A stretch of 64,000 nucleotides of DNA, taken from positions 1,240,001 through 1,304,000 of the forward strand of contig QEYB01001208.1 in the NCBI GenBank assembly GCA_017562135.1, read 5' to 3'. The notes beneath the pieces are model-generated. The model made no database searches and had not been told where the DNA came from. It saw only the letters and a list, made by a program, of their open reading frames with translations. Below are positions 41,416-59,900 of the stretch, piece after piece. This DNA is from Dipylidium caninum. Lineage: Eukaryota; Platyhelminthes; Cestoda; Cyclophyllidea; Dipylidiidae. Made by a program: the position numbers and the translations under genes. How positions within the stretch are numbered: the stretch's first letter is position 1; the number at the start of each line of letters is the position of its first letter.

Positions 41416-43423
41416 AAGTGCAACCTTTTTGTCATGGTATTTAATGATTCGGCTTTTTCTCTATTCATGACTTGTGATTTTTGTCACCTTTACAATGAAT
41501 CTCAGTTTCATGGTGCTCCAAGATCTGTCAGTTGGGTATTTGGTGCGTCCTTGTTGGTACAGTCTTGATGTTTTAGTAAAAACAAACTGAGAGGTGTTGA
41601 TGCTCGTAGACAGCGTTTTCAGATAGACGTAAAAAATATTCGGTATCTTTTGAATTGTGCTGGATTGGACCGTCCTTGTGTACCGGTGGATGACCACGAT
41701 CCTTGGCTGGGAGTTGCCACAGTCTGAGTGGCGGGCACAATATTCCCCATTTCGTCTGAAATGTTCCTGGGTGTAAGAGTGGGTTGTCCCGATTTCATGC
41801 TGCCAGTTGCGCATAGCGTATCGTCGTGGTTAAAATATAAGATGCTTCGAGATAGGCGATGCATGTTAAAATTAAGTGAATGTGGGGAAGATTACGGAAA
41901 GTCAGACGTTTTAGGGAAAGTTCATTTCGTTGGGAATCGAGCGGTACTATGGTCATGTCAGCTTACAGCAATAAGAATTTACTTATTGTACTTTTCTGGT
42001 TTATGCTTATTTATTTTGGCTGCGCGCATGCTGAATGTCTTCTCACAATTGACATTGTTATAATCACTCTGCAAGACCAAAGTCTAAACTTCTAGTGGAG
42101 GTAACGTGGTAACTAGATTGGTGCGGATTTCAACGTTTATCTGTGTCTTTTTGCTGCTTCCGGCATCCAAGCCAACATGAAGTGAAGACCCATGACACGG
42201 TTGAAGCCAAAGTGACATCACGCTGTCGGCTGGGACGAGTAAGCCTTTTGATAATGCTCTTCACAATTTTCATAGATGATATGTGAGCAATGATCTGTTT
42301 AAACAGGATGTTGGACAATCTGTCATACGTTCACATATGGGAAGCTAAAAGTCAGATAGAACCGTAAAAGCTCTGGCAACATTATTAATCTTAGTTTACT
42401 TATTGTATGCTTACAAGTCCAAAATTAAGCAGGAGTATGCAACTACCTACTTTAGAAGCACCAAATTATAGGATATATCAGAATGGACATAAAAATCGTT
42501 GAAACTACATCCGACTAATAGAATAGCTTGATAGCAGGAAGTACTGGGGAACCACTGTTGTGTGAATTATAAAATCTTGTGCAGAATTCTGATCATTTTT
42601 CCTTAGGTCAAAAGCTCCGGTTACGGCGAGGTAGTAAATGAATCAATACGCCTCTGGGATTCTACTCTATTGTTTAAATTTTCCGACATAGTTTATGTTT
42701 TGTCAGTAGGTATCAGTGGATTTATTTGCGAGTATTAAATGAATCAGAAAGACATGTGTTAACGTAGATCGAAGACTCAGTCTAATACAGGTGGGTAATT
42801 CACTAATAAAGAAAGAGAGGGAAGAAAATAATCCTCAAGTATACTATAATGCATATTTTGCAGTTAACACGTAATTACTTAATCTTCTAAAGGGTGAAGT
42901 CGTTTGGAAGCACGCATGTGGTTAACCAAATCCCGAAACACAAAACACGGTATAAGTTGATTTAAATATTTGTTATTTCCCCCTAGTGCCTATTTCTTTG
43001 GTAAAGTGATACTCAGTTGGTAACGAATGTTTTAAAGTATTATTGCTAACCGTGATATTTCAAAACTGTACTTCTCCAAAGTTTAACTGGCGGTGCATAG
43101 CTACTATCACGCGTACATGATCTACATAAAGCTTGACCGTTAATCATTCGCTAAAGTCTGCCTGGGATTGTATTACGCAAATGCGTAAACGGAATTCCAT
43201 GTTGGGCCTGCATCTTAATATAGATGTCGTTGGAACGTGTGAATTCCGAGAAAAAATTCGGACATAAGCAAATAAGGTGAATGAGCAATATTGTTTTTTT
43301 CAACGAATGGCAGTATTCTCAAAAATTATGGGACGACGCGAAAAATCCACGTTGAATTCAAGTATATGCAAAGAGGACAATTTATAAGGTTGAGCACACA
43401 AACCTAAAATTTTACGTTCATAC
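41416..43423. other. Intergenic region without a recognised gene
   Basis: Lies downstream of the HEAT-repeat gene and left of the first copy of the long repeat. Open frames at 41461-41864 (-) and 41728-42063 (+) overlap each other on opposite strands and carry no known motif. Confidence 0.4.
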
Positions 43424-44456
43424 GGGAGTATTCGTGGCCTTCATAAGGAAAGTCATATGTGTGTATCAAGAAGAAACCTCGAATTCCGCAACCACTGCTA
43501 CCCCTGCTACACACAACCCATTCACTCATTCATGTACTGCAAGGTAAGGACATTAATGAAAAAGGTAGGGAAGAGCCAGCAATACTTCGAGTAGCGTCGA
43601 CATTGCGGAGAGTGTGTACGGGCGGCACAAAGCCCATTCGCCGCTCAATAATTACCATATGTGAACATATGCATTCGAAGAACATACGTGTTCACTTAAA
43701 CCCATGTCTGTACTCTTTCATAAGTTCGGCACAAGAGAACGAGTTGACGCCCCAGTCGCCTCTCTACGGCACCAATGAGTCCATTTCTCCCGTACTAACT
43801 TATTACAGGTCGAGAGGGGATTATTTAAGGCGCAACTTCAATGCCAGTCCAGCTAAGATACCAAACAACGTGTTTAGCCGACTCGTTACCAAGGGTCGAG
43901 ACGTTGGTCTTCAATCAATTCTACTTTGGGCAACTCGCCAGATTAAGGCTCTCTGCAGCATCAAATGGCGCAATCCGACTAGAGCTCATGGAACAATGAG
44001 CAAACGTCAAACAATCAACTATATTGATTGGAGAATCTAGTATTCTCTCCAACTAGTGCCACTTTCAGGCATATTACTATGAGGAATGAAGGCACGCAAA
44101 AGCGCGAACATTGTGCGACCTAGGGCGTCATTCCTCAAAACATTGTCATCTCTACAATTCGATCACCTTAGAAGAGACATTGTCTTTATGAATCCCATCA
44201 ATCCCGCACAGCATCACAGGTGAGGGCAGTACACTTCTTCTGGGGTTGCCTCTAGTGCACGCTGTATGGCAGGCAGTCGTGGTGTGCACGCAGACTCGTT
44301 GGAGCAGTTGGTGGTGGAAAGCACCATGAACTGATTCTGAATTGTGGAAACCCTATGTACTAATCGTTGCGATCTTTTTTCTCTGAATCGGGACAACTTT
44401 TGTTATTCGGGGGTATGCGCGATTCGAAGCTGAATTCTCCGGCTTCGTAGAAATAC
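43424..44456 (+). repeat. Uncharacterised ~1.05-kb interspersed repeat, copy 1
   Basis: Matches, in reverse complement, the copy at 54599-55659 over its whole length. The left edge starts at gggagtatt and the right edge ends at cttcgtagaaatact. The outer 6-7 bases form a weak inverted pair (agtatt). A long open frame (43459-44040) runs through it but has no transposase, reverse transcriptase or other domain I know. Compared with copy 2 it shows a 27-nt deletion near 43898 and two compensating one-base indels between about 43709 and 43806. Many differences look like C/T decay, so selection on this frame is doubtful. Probably a non-autonomous element. Confidence 0.8.
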
Positions 44457-44900
44457 TAATTTATTTTTGTTTTCGTCATAAGCGTCCCTTAGCTTGGCAC
44501 TTGGGCAAAGAGCCCATATTTTTACTGACAACTAAGCATGGGGAACCCTTAGTGCTGTCTCGTTGTTTCTATATTTTTGTGTTGCGTCTGTAATAATATC
44601 TTCTTTGCTCTTGTTCTTTGAAGCGGATTTATTCACTCTAATATATAATGTTCAGAAAAAGAGGCACCGAGGCTGAAACCGACAATTCGAAGTATTCTAG
44701 AAAAAAAATACAACCATTAACGACACAAAATAAGCGAATTTTATTCGTTCTATAGATATTATAAGCTCAACGATGGTATGAAACGCGCCATTTCAGTCTC
44801 TTGACAGGCTTACCGTCAAGTACGTGTTTTCGGTGTAATTATAAATGCCGATGATTAGTTTTGTTTTGGCAGTTATTTTGTCTGGGCGGGCTACTTGATC
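44457..44900. other. Spacer upstream of CCDC115
   Basis: No gene is recognised. It contains a pyrimidine-rich acceptor with AG at 44871-44872, 28 nt before the CCDC115 start codon. Confidence 0.4.
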
Positions 44901-45704
44901 ATGGGCTCCCCATCTGTCACCGACGATGATCTTGATCAGGCTTTGCTCACACATTTGGCCAATATATCATCTTATTTGGACTTGTACCATCACCTTGACA
45001 ACTCCCTCAGTAAGTCTCTCGCTCTATTATATATTTTTTATTGCTTCTTTGGAGCTATCTGCTGTTTAACTCGTGTACATCCCTTGTCCCCACTGTTATT
45101 TCACTATTATATACTTGAAATTATAATGTGTATGGCGTTTCAATTTTTTCAACGGCACTGCACACTTTCCTCCATTAGCTCATAACTTTGCCAACTCGTT
45201 ACCCACTGCTCTAATTTCTGTTTTCTTACAAATCCAGGCCGTTTTCTAATTATTTCAGAATCGGGCCGCATTCTGCTCGCCAAGACACGATGCAGCTCAC
45301 TTTGCGGATCTGCCAAAATATCCCAAGTTTCCTATAATTCGGCTGAAATGGCATCGCATGGCGCAACTACGCGTGTTCATGTTCAGGACCCTTTTGTTTT
45401 TGACATCGTAGATGAACTTGGCCCTTTCGACAACCGTGTTGTCAGCGCTAATTCTTCCAAAACATCTACACTTCACAAGGTTTCTGACCCAATAAACTGG
45501 TTCTGTGGAGTTTTGGTACCCCCTCAGCTTCGCCTAGCCCAATTGAGTTTTCGACGCACCCTGCGTTTGCTCGCTGAACTGGCAACTCGAAGAGCTATTC
45601 TCCTGCACTCAGCAAAGCACTTGACAAATTTATTTGAAGCCCGAGAAAGTTCTGAAAATAAGGCGTTTCTCATCTCCTCCTTAAATGATGGAAATTTCGA
45701 GTGA
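44901..45704 (+). CDS. CCDC115: CCDC115/Vma22-like V-ATPase assembly factor
   Basis: Homologue of the endoplasmic-reticulum V-ATPase assembly factor (yeast Vma22), which acts with TMEM199/Vma12 on the Vo sector. Two exons, 44901-45009 and 45259-45704, in phase, 184 residues (human 180). The N-terminal exon is a predicted helical, coiled-coil-like segment (LANISSYLDLYHHLDNSL). Exon 2 starts with SGRILLAKTRCS, aligned with the human GWLSLAKARYAMG motif, and its end has DPINWFCGVLVPPQLRLAQLSF, matching the signature DPLNWFGILVPxxLRQAQxSF, followed by the final amphipathic helix. No signal peptide or membrane span is seen, as in the family. The central stretch (about residues 66-115) is divergent. 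An acceptor lies 28 nt upstream of the ATG. Confidence 0.88.
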
Positions 45705-47690
45705 TTGTATTTTTCTACGGAGCTCCCTTAAAATATTTGTTTTTCTAATCGAGTTACAAGCACAGCAATTGATCATATCATTTGATGGACATATTGTACT
45801 CGCGAACTATTCATGATAAGTGAATTGACGGACTGGTTGATAATTTGATTTGTTTACACACGTAATGAATTACGGGCGTCTGACGTTTACCCGTTTTTGC
45901 TAAATCATCGCTATCCATCTAACTTATTTCCGAAACTAAGTTGTCATTACCTACTGATAGTGTCGGGCTCCCGCTCATTTTATCTTTTGTATAATTCATT
46001 AATTTAAGTTGATGGCTTCTACTTCGTCTACCATGGTTGATGTTTCACGGTGGTGGGACGCTGCAGGCAACTGGTAATTATGCGGCTAAATCGGTGCCTT
46101 GGCTCATACTCTTGTAAAAAACCCCCGAATCTGGTTTGGGTAGTTGGTTCCTATAGTTAGAGGCGTTTGAGCACCTCGATGGATGGGTATCAGTCTGTTG
46201 AACATCCTAGGGAAAGTTGACTGATCAGTTGGAGGCCCCCAGTGACGAGCTTCGGGGACGTGCCGAAGTGGCGGTCTACATAAGGATTGTGTAGTCTACT
46301 GTAACGAATAAGTGATGTGAACTTGAATTACCCATCACTTTTTTCTTAAAAAACAGTCTTAAACGCTTGATAAAACCTAGAGCTAGTAAATTTAGCCTAT
46401 GGTACTATAGCCGACCTCCTCAATGTCAGCGTTAAGGGTAGAAAGTTCGCAACAAAGCCCGCTAGTCAAGTGGGCTTAAGCGGCTTGGATCCCTCAACCA
46501 GCTACGCGACTTGTGTGCGGTTAATTCGGCTTTAAGCCTGCTCATGAGATCTCTCACTAGTTTCCGGAGAATTTTTTCGCACCTTCTAACGTGGTATTTT
46601 TGTTAAATCTTGTCCAATATGATCAGCGTCCACTTCTTTGAGTTACACAACACGAGAGCCTATTTGCTCTAGTCGAAGCGGTAATTACCTCTACAATTAA
46701 CTCGCGAAGGGAGGACTAATTTTTTGCCCAGGTAATAAATACACTACAATTAGTGACAAAGGCACCTTTCGATTTTCGTTAATTGCTAAACCCGTTTTAA
46801 GGTGTTTTGCGAGCTGACTTATCCAGTGCAATTGATTCTGAACATATAATTGAAGTAAGTTGGTTTATCATAGTGCTAAAATGGACCCGGTGCATTGATG
46901 CACGCCATGGCGCACTAAAAACACCGCCTCTCGACTCATGATTCACGGCAAGGTCAACAGAGGCACAACACTTGCATTTACGACATAGAACATCTGCCAG
47001 GACTGGAGATTGCATTAACACGCGTCAACCGCCCAAGATGACATGGGTGGAAAAACCACTCAGCACTCGCCGCTCACGCTCATAAGCTCAAACCCCTGCG
47101 GATTCATTAAACAGATGTCCCTAAATGTGAGCGTCTCCTAACGTGATCTTCAGTGCTATCAAAGTGCCAACAAACAAAATTCCGACTGAGTTAAGCACCT
47201 CGGAAAACGGCTCTTGATTGAACGGACTAGATGAACAACAAATCTCCAAACTGGCATTATGCTCTTCACAGTAACAGGGCCACGAAGCATTTGCGCAGCA
47301 GCCACGCCCCTCCAATATCAGTAGCACTAAACTGTAATTGCGAAACTGACACCTATTCGGTCCACATAACTTTTAATTTTCTCACTCATGCAGCATAAAT
47401 CCGAAGTAGTTGACTTAAGCACTAATGATGCCACGCGAAAAAAATCATAGTCCATGAAATGCTCAAGTAGAGAACCGTGTCCTTCAAACGTATTTAGATA
47501 TACAGTCTTATATGGGAATAGAGCATTCAATCTGTATAGTAAAACCTTGTAAGGCATATTGACTAAGTGAACACATCAAAAAGGAAGCGATTGGCTCCAT
47601 TTGTCAAGGGATGAGGCATTGATTCCATCAGTAAATCAATATCGGGTCAAAGTGGATGCACACTAAGGAGGTGAAGGGGACACAGGGGCG
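45705..47690. other. Intergenic region between convergent CCDC115 and TGR
   Basis: No gene or repeat family is recognised. Open frames at 46797-47557 on the minus strand are short and carry no known motif. Confidence 0.4.
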
Positions 47691-47692
47691 AC

Positions 47693-47752
47693 CTACATCG
47701 TTAAGATCCGCTCCGCGAACCTCGGTTGACAGATCTCAAGTCATACTACGGT
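47693..47752 (-). promoter_or_regulatory. Candidate SECIS element in the TGR 3' UTR
   Basis: Read on the minus strand, about 150 nt past the TGR stop. An AUGA quartet (47744-47741) is followed by UUGAGAUC, which pairs fully (one G-U) with GAUCUUAA. The 3' arm is followed at once by CGAU, which supplies the opposing GA of the non-Watson-Crick quartet. Thirteen bases after AUGA comes an unpaired AA (47727-47726). CCG and CGG flanking the loop could form the mini-helix of a type 2 element. Helix I below the quartet is weak. This matches eukaryotic SECIS rules and is the position expected for decoding the UGA in TGR. Confidence 0.65.
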
Positions 47753-47899
47753 TTCGTCTTATGTCACCTCTTCGGAACCACCTCTAAAAACCACAAGAGT
47801 TTTACTCCCGCCGTAGCGCTTGCCTCAATTCTCCTCTCCAGGTCGACCGCAAAAGGCAGTGAAAGGAGGAAGGACTGGGCACGCGCGCTGCGGCAGGAT

Positions 47900-53027
<5,128 letters not shown>

Positions 53028-54598
53028 AGGAGTTTTTTGCTGAAAAATAGCAGAACACGTACGCCAATAACTGTAAAACCAAGGAGATAGAGAATACACA
53101 TTAGTGTGTAACTAGTAAAGCGATTGTCAATACATTTAATGGTTTATTTGTCGCGAATCTACGGTGCACCAGTGAAGAGGCAGTGGGAAGAATGTTACGA
53201 CCTACGACCACTCGACGAAAACCTATGGATACTGTCTTCTTGGTGGAAACACCCAAGGTTACGCAACCATGCACACGCACATAGAACAGCGTCTTCAATG
53301 TTTAAATTACCCGATTAAAAAAGCAAGAGATAGCAGATACTGGGAGGCACGTTCGCCTGAGGCAATGACAAGCAAACATCTTGGGCACCGGCTAGCTGAA
53401 AGTAAAGCAGTTATGAGTTACCCATTAGTGCCGGCGTTATTCACCATCCAGGGGTATTATTGACGCGAAATCAGACGAAGGGACCGTTCTTCATGATAAA
53501 ACGATTCGAATAGTTTTTTACATGTAGCAATGCCCATTAGGATGAAGTTGCTTAAGACGCGGAGACGGTCAAGATTAAAATCACTCGAATTGATGTAAAT
53601 TAGTCAAAGATATACCGAAAGCGCATTGATATTGCAATAGGTCAAAAACGCTAACGCAAAAGCGGCAAGTAGTGACAGCGACGGTTGATGAGGTGTTATG
53701 AATTAAAGCATAGAAATATCAACATCTACTATCAGATACACAACTCTATGGCCAGACGGACAGAAACCGCCCCTCTTCAGATTCCAAGGGAAATGTTGAT
53801 AAACTGAACAAATACAAGATATCAGTTAGGCATTTGTAAAGAACGAATAGTACTAAAACGAAAACAGCAGAATTTAGTGACGAGACTATCTATCTCTCGC
53901 ATCTTGACAGTGCAAAGAAAATCTGAGGAACAGCACGCCACCGAATTGCAATGAGCGGGTAGCACTTGAAACTATCAACTGGAAGACAAGAGTAATGTGG
54001 GATACATCAAGTTAGCGGTTGATTAGTTGACGTTCTGTGTCAGTCAACCAACCCCACATCAACTTACAAGGTCTAACAAGAGGGGATGATAAGAGGAACA
54101 ACGAAGTATTTAAATAGAGAGCAGAATTGGCATAAAAATAAAGTGTCCAATCATGATGCAAACTTCAAAAGCTAAAGTCGGCCTTAGCTGATTTAAACTG
54201 TAAAAAGCAGAATATATGATAAAGTAAATTTATTCAGTTACTTATTGCGAATGAATACGTACTATTTTAACCCATGATTAATTAAATAAACGAATGTTGA
54301 ACATGTGAAGTGCTACCAACATGCAGTGTACCAAACTTATCACACCATAATCGTTTTGTGCTACTACACTGCCATCTACAGCTGTGCGCTTACTAAGTCG
54401 CATGTTAGACATTTGCATAGTGCCGCACCCATACGATTAGGGCAGAAGATGCAAACTAACCCCTTAATGTTTGTCAATATTTGAACTTCTCTCACAATTT
54501 TAAGGAAACTGATTAGTGTTGAACCAAAACCACCCGGCAAATTTGTAACTAAATTATACATCTGTTATTACTCATGTTGACGGATATAAAACACAGGA
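53028..54598. other. Region upstream of TGR without a recognised gene
   Basis: The first 12 nt are TGR 5' UTR after an acceptor. Beyond that, no exon with a mitochondrial leader could be identified with confidence, and no other gene is seen up to the repeat at 54599. Confidence 0.4.
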
Positions 54599-55659
54599 TT
54601 ATTTCTACGAATCCGGAAAATTCAGCTACCCACCGCATATATCCCCAACTAACAAAAAGTTGTCCCGATTCACAGAAAAACATCAAAACGATTAGTGCGT
54701 CGGGTTTCCACACTTAAAAATCAGTTCATGGTGCTTTCCACCACCAACTGCTCCAACGAGTCTGCGTGCACACCACGACTACCTGCCATACAGCGTGCAC
54801 TAGAGGCAACCCCAAAAGAAGTGTACTGCCCTCATCCTGTACTGCTGTGCGGGATTGATAAAGACAATGGCCTTTCTAAGGTGATTGAATTGTAGGGATG
54901 AAAATGTTTTGAAGAATGATGCCCTATGTCGCACAATACTTGACAATGTACGTGTTTTGCGTGCCTTCATTTCTCATAGTAATATGCCTGGAATTGGCAC
55001 TGGGTGAAGAGAATACGAGACTCTCCAATCAATATACTTGTTTGTTTGACGTTTGCTCATTGTTCCACGAGCCCTCGTCGGATTCCGCCATTTGATGTTG
55101 CAGAGAGCCCTAATCTGGCGAGTTGCCCAAAGTAGAATTGATTGAGGACCAACGTCATTGTAAAAGCCTTTCCTTCCGAAGCCTCGACCCTTGGTAACGA
55201 GTCGACTAAACACATTGTTTGGTGTCTCAGCTGGACTGGCATTGAATTTGCGCCTTGAATAATCAACTCTCGACTTGTAATAAGCAGTTCGGGAGAAATG
55301 GACATATTGGTGACGTAGAGAGGCGACTGGGGCGTTAACTCGTTCCCTTGTGCCGAACTTATGAAAGAGTAGCAGACATGGGTTTAAGTGAACACGTATG
55401 TTATTCGGATGCATATGTTCACATAGTGCAATTATCGAGCGGCTAATGGGCTTTGTACCGCCCTTACACACTCTCCGCAATGTCGATGCTGCTCGAAGTA
55501 TTGCTGGCTCTTCGCTGCCTGTTTCATTAATGTCCTTACCTTGCAGTACATGAATGAGTGAATGGATTTTGTGTAGCCGGGGTAACGGTGGTTGCGGAAT
55601 TCGAGGTTTCCTTTTAATGCACACATGTGATTTTCCTTATGATGACCACAAATACTCCC
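54599..55659 (-). repeat. Uncharacterised ~1.05-kb interspersed repeat, copy 2 (inverted)
   Basis: Reverse-complement partner of 43424-44456. The junctions are at the ccc of aatactccc (55657-55659) and at ttatttctacg (about 54599). It carries a 27-nt stretch absent from copy 1 (near 55165-55191) and an open frame on the minus strand (54974-55624) whose ends resemble that of copy 1 but whose middle is read in another frame, because of two one-base indels. No recognisable transposon protein is encoded. Copy 1 and copy 2 are about 11 kb apart and flank CCDC115 and TGR. Confidence 0.8.
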
Positions 55660-56305
55660 TTTCCACCCTTCTGGTACATTAACGACTTCGGTCTACGGGT
55701 AGTCATTGAATGATTACGCTCAAATTTAATGGTTTCCATAGCTTTTCCTTGACCTGTTTACTGTCTCCTAGATATTTCACCCGGGCGGAATAAGTGGGAT
55801 TGTTTTAACGGTGACGACACGTCATCATTTTCAAGTTTTTGTTCATGGAGAATTTAAAATAAATGAACCATCTACATAATCGCTTCCGTTAGGCTGCAGC
55901 AGAAATCCTCTATATGATTTTGACATTTACTGAGTGCCTGCCGCTTCTTGTAATTAGGTGACAATTAGCTGGAGGGCATTGTTCATCACCGTCGCCCAGA
56001 TTAACTCGGGGTAGTTTTGTTTAGTCGCACATGCTTCACCAAAATACGCAATAAGGGGGGCTGCGGGGCGAACCAAAGTCCCTGCCTAGAACTATGCCTT
56101 CAGTGGGTTTTGAGGCAAGGGTAAGATTGTAATGTACGAGCAAAGGTCTATATTTGTGTGCAAAAGTAAATTAGGGGAATAACCAGAAAAAGCTGTGGAT
56201 AGAAGCAATCCATTTTATAAAAAGGAGGATTGGAGAGAACTGTATCCCAAAGGCCGGCGCATACGCACAGCAACACGAATCTGTCTCGCCACATCTGGCC
56301 TCGCT
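55660..56305. other. Spacer
   Basis: Lies between repeat copy 2 and the stop codon of the membrane-protein exon, so it probably includes the 3' UTR of that gene. No other feature is seen. Confidence 0.35.
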
Positions 56306-56970
56306 TCATCTCGCCTCACTCGCGTATTGGTCATAATGTGAAAAGGGAGTACTAAGAGGGGGTAGAGGCGAATCCGCCGCGGTCACTTGATTCCATGTGA
56401 CATCTATTGTCATGGGCTGCTGCTGGTGCTGGTGTTGCTTCTGTGAATGGTGTTGATAAAGGCGATTAGGAGGAACCCAGTTCTCGGCAGTCGACTGCAT
56501 GGCAGATGGCGGCGTTGCGGATGAGAAGTGAAAGTGGACCGGATAGTGTAAAAACCGCTCCCCATCAACAGATCGCGAAAAATGTGGATTGGTGCGCGGA
56601 AGGACAAGAGAAACCGCAGTAGATTGATTGGGCGAGGCTCGCGGTCGGAAGCACCACCAGGTGAATCCACGACTGTGCTGCGTCCTGAGGGATATTGGTG
56701 GCGGAGGCGAAGTTTCCTCCTCTCCATGAGCCTCACGGCTCACGAGAGTGAGGCACTTGCGCGGCTGGAAGCAAACTGCGCAAACCACCATGTAGACCAC
56801 CAAGAGAGTGATGAGAATGTAGGCCACAAGGAGGCCGATGAACCGACTACTCCGCGGATTAACAGACACGCCAAAATCTGTAAGGATCGGTTTAGGCGAG
56901 GGGATGTGGGAAGTGTCCTCTTGTGCTGCGTTAGCTGAATCTGCAAGGGCTATGTTTCGACCTTCCGGAA
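56306..56970 (-). CDS. C-terminal exon of a single-pass membrane protein
   Basis: Open from an acceptor (TGTAATAAAAAC region on the plus strand, AG at 56971-56972, phase 1) to a stop at 56306-56308; about 220 codons. The order is a short hydrophilic, probably extracellular segment (EGRNIALADSANAAQEDTS), one strong membrane helix (FIGLLVAYILITLLVVYMVV), then a cytoplasmic tail of about 150 residues rich in Pro, Ser, His and Gln (HHSQKQHQHQQQP). The basic and cysteine residues after the helix (CFQPRKC) fit a type I topology. The family cannot be named from this part. Upstream exons must lie at higher coordinates, in or beyond the window. Codon use and the splice acceptor look genuine. Confidence 0.55.
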
Positions 56971-59900
56971 CTGTAATAAAAACACTTTAGCGTTAACCTT
57001 CTCAGGCTGTGTTATCATCCCCGGTCTAATGTAAATAAGTAGGCTAATGAGATGAGAGTATTTTTGTCGAAATAGCTAATTCTTCTAAATAGCGTTTGAC
57101 GCTTTTTGCGTGCTGTGGGGTTCTCAAGTCACATCTGAAGTCTACTTCTAATCAAAATGCCAAAATGACGTTGTTTTTCCACGAAAATTAGCTGATTTGT
57201 GGTAGATTTCCATTGACAGTAGGGGCATGATTTCCAATAATAAACATCTGTGAGAAATGTGCGCACTTTTCCGTGAATAAAGTGTTAGTTCTAAGAAATA
57301 GGCCAGTCTGCTTTACCGCCAAGCTATTCGAGGATGAGGGTCTTCCCACACACAGTGCTTCGCTACTCTTTGTCCGCCGCAACTAACAATGATTTCGCCT
57401 ACTCCCTCTAATTAAAATCTTTTCAGTTAGGAAAGTGTAGCTGGAAATAACAGTCGCTTCCTGTTTGATATGAAATTAAGGGGAAAGTGGCCCCGTATTC
57501 GCTGTCATCAGGTTTAAATTAGCTAAAGGGGATGGGTCGTGGTCTAGGGTGGCGAGCGTTCCATGGCAATCCCTTTTAACAATGTGATTAATCGATGCAC
57601 GCCAAACAAACCATTTTAAAAATGCACACCACCGTATTCTATTGAAATAGTCCTTCAGTAGCCATGTTAAAACACTTTAAGTGTAATGACATTCTCAAGT
57701 CTCTGTCGAAGATAAGCAATAATGCCCACGTAAGCCCGCTCTCGATTGTTAGAGGGTGATTTTGATTACATAAGCAGCAGCAGCGCAGATATCGGGCGGT
57801 ATGCAGGCAGCCAGGAATGTCACAACACAGAAGCATTTGTTACTTCTTAATGCTCACCGGCATAGAAGTGCGTGAGCCACATTATTCTTCAAGGGCAAGA
57901 AAAGTAAAAGTGGGGTTGTGGATTACAACCGAGGCCTCGGCAGGGCTGACAGACGCAAGTGGGTGGCAAAGGAGCCAGCCTAACGACATCGATTAATGTT
58001 AAGCACCTCATGGAATCATGCATTACCAAGAGGCATTATCATCGTGAAATGTGGATTTTGCGTTTTAATTTTTAATCGAAATGTTTCCTGTATGGTGGAT
58101 TTCCGCTTGCACTCCGCGCACACCCACTGGGGCGTCGCGGGGAGGATGGGAGGTGTCCCTCAGGAAGTGAATCACTCCCCGCCAGCTGTTGCCCCCTGCG
58201 TAATGCGCCCCGCTACTGCGTCTGCGGACGTGGCACACGTAGATCCTGTGGCGTCGTGTCAGCCCCGAGAAGGAGGCTCGAAAAATCTGCCTGCTCCTTT
58301 ACGGTTTCAAATACAGATGCAAGGCGCCCACGGTTTGGGTGGAGGTTGACTGCGGTTCAATTAATGTAGGTGCTGATGCACAAGATGGCAGTCTTTAAAT
58401 GTTATCCACATAACTTTCCATTCGACGGCGTGAATAGGAGCGACGTCGACAGTTACAAGGCGGAGGCGCGACAGGCATTTTAATGTATGGAGCAATAGGA
58501 CACCTAATTGTTACACATATTCAGCGAATGAAAGCAGCGAGCAGCCTTTGAAGCGCATTTTTTTCAGGACCAAGAGACGATCCCGTTCGCCAAGAATTAT
58601 CAAAGCGCTTATAGAACCGGGACGTGACTTAGGTAGCATCATGTTTTTTCTTCCAGTAAAGTAAATGTGGAAACACTCTGCCGAACTTGAGTTTTAGGCT
58701 TTCCGCTGTCAAGCAATTAGGGAGGATTGAATGCAACAACTTATAAGTCTTTATCTTAAATAGTTGAAGAAATGTAGTGAATGAAAATTCGTTAATAACA
58801 CATTGAAGAGAAATACGCCGGGATTGAAACCCATCTTCCTCCCTGCAAAACATTTCAGTCGGGCTTTCGACCCACATAAAATTACTCAAATGATTGCATG
58901 CTTCCCGCCCGTCGTCCGGTCCCAGTGGTTGTCAAAGCCTATGCGGTCAAGTTATGGAAGGGATTTTTATGCCCACACCGCAAGTGCGCTCAAACTGACA
59001 AAACAGGACTATTGAAGAATTGAGAGAGAAGGACTTACTTGCATGTCTCCTTTCTGGAATGACGACAGTAACATTCATATGCATATTTTTAAGTTTGCAG
59101 AGCGCGGTGTCGGCTGAAAGAGAGGGCGTAGAAGATGTAGTGTCAGCAATGCTCGCGTCTTTTTCTCCCCCCCCCCCTCCCCCTCACTAAGTCACACGCA
59201 TGAAAGGGCTACGAGAGGGCAAATGGAGGAGGCAGCTGGGAATTACAGTGATGTTTCAATTCGCATACAAGTAAAGAGGAAAGAATGAACATGGTTGAGC
59301 ACAGCAGGGTGCCTACAGTCCCTACTGCACAAATCTATAACGCTACGTTATTAACTCAACGATGTCACCCGAAATACGGGGTATGGCTGAGTGATTAGAT
59401 TACCAGCGTCAAACTTTGCAACGGTAGGCTCTCGGGTCCGATCTAAACCCGCGTTCAACACTGTCGCAGTGCCTACACAACTACTACAGGTGCTGAGGGC
59501 TGGAACAACACTTCCGACGCCCTCACAATTGCATGTAACGGTGCATGTGGGAGGGGGGGGGGAAGCAGAGTCAAGCTGGACTTGCCCATGAAATAGATTT
59601 TTGTCTGTTGGCGCACGTCAACGGTGGGAAGTTGGTTGATCAGCACAGACACATCAATGAGGAGGTGGTAGGCTGGTGGCTTCAGCGAGCAGTCGACGAG
59701 GAGGTGAATGAGACTGAGGTGGTCGATCGGCTGTTGGCATGTCCTGTAAAAATTCACGTCGGTTGTCTAAAAGTGAGTGCACCGGTCAATTGAAAAAGGC
59801 GCCCAGTCAAGTGGCTTCCAACTCTTTCGTGGACGCCACTTCTCCCCAAGAGGAAGGCCAATTTAGGCAACGCGAACCTTCACTCTCGTCATAAATAGCC

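Noticed and set aside
41619..41864. Ser/Thr-rich minus-strand frame near the end of the HEAT gene
   Set aside because: It has an acceptor-like start but no donor or stop in a sensible place, and no known family.
43459..44040. 193-codon open frame in the long repeat as a host gene
   Set aside because: It lies wholly inside a repeated element, shares no known domain, and the second copy reads part of it in another frame.
58000..58349. 117-codon plus-strand frame in a GC-rich patch
   Set aside because: Low-complexity composition, no motif and competing frames on both strands.
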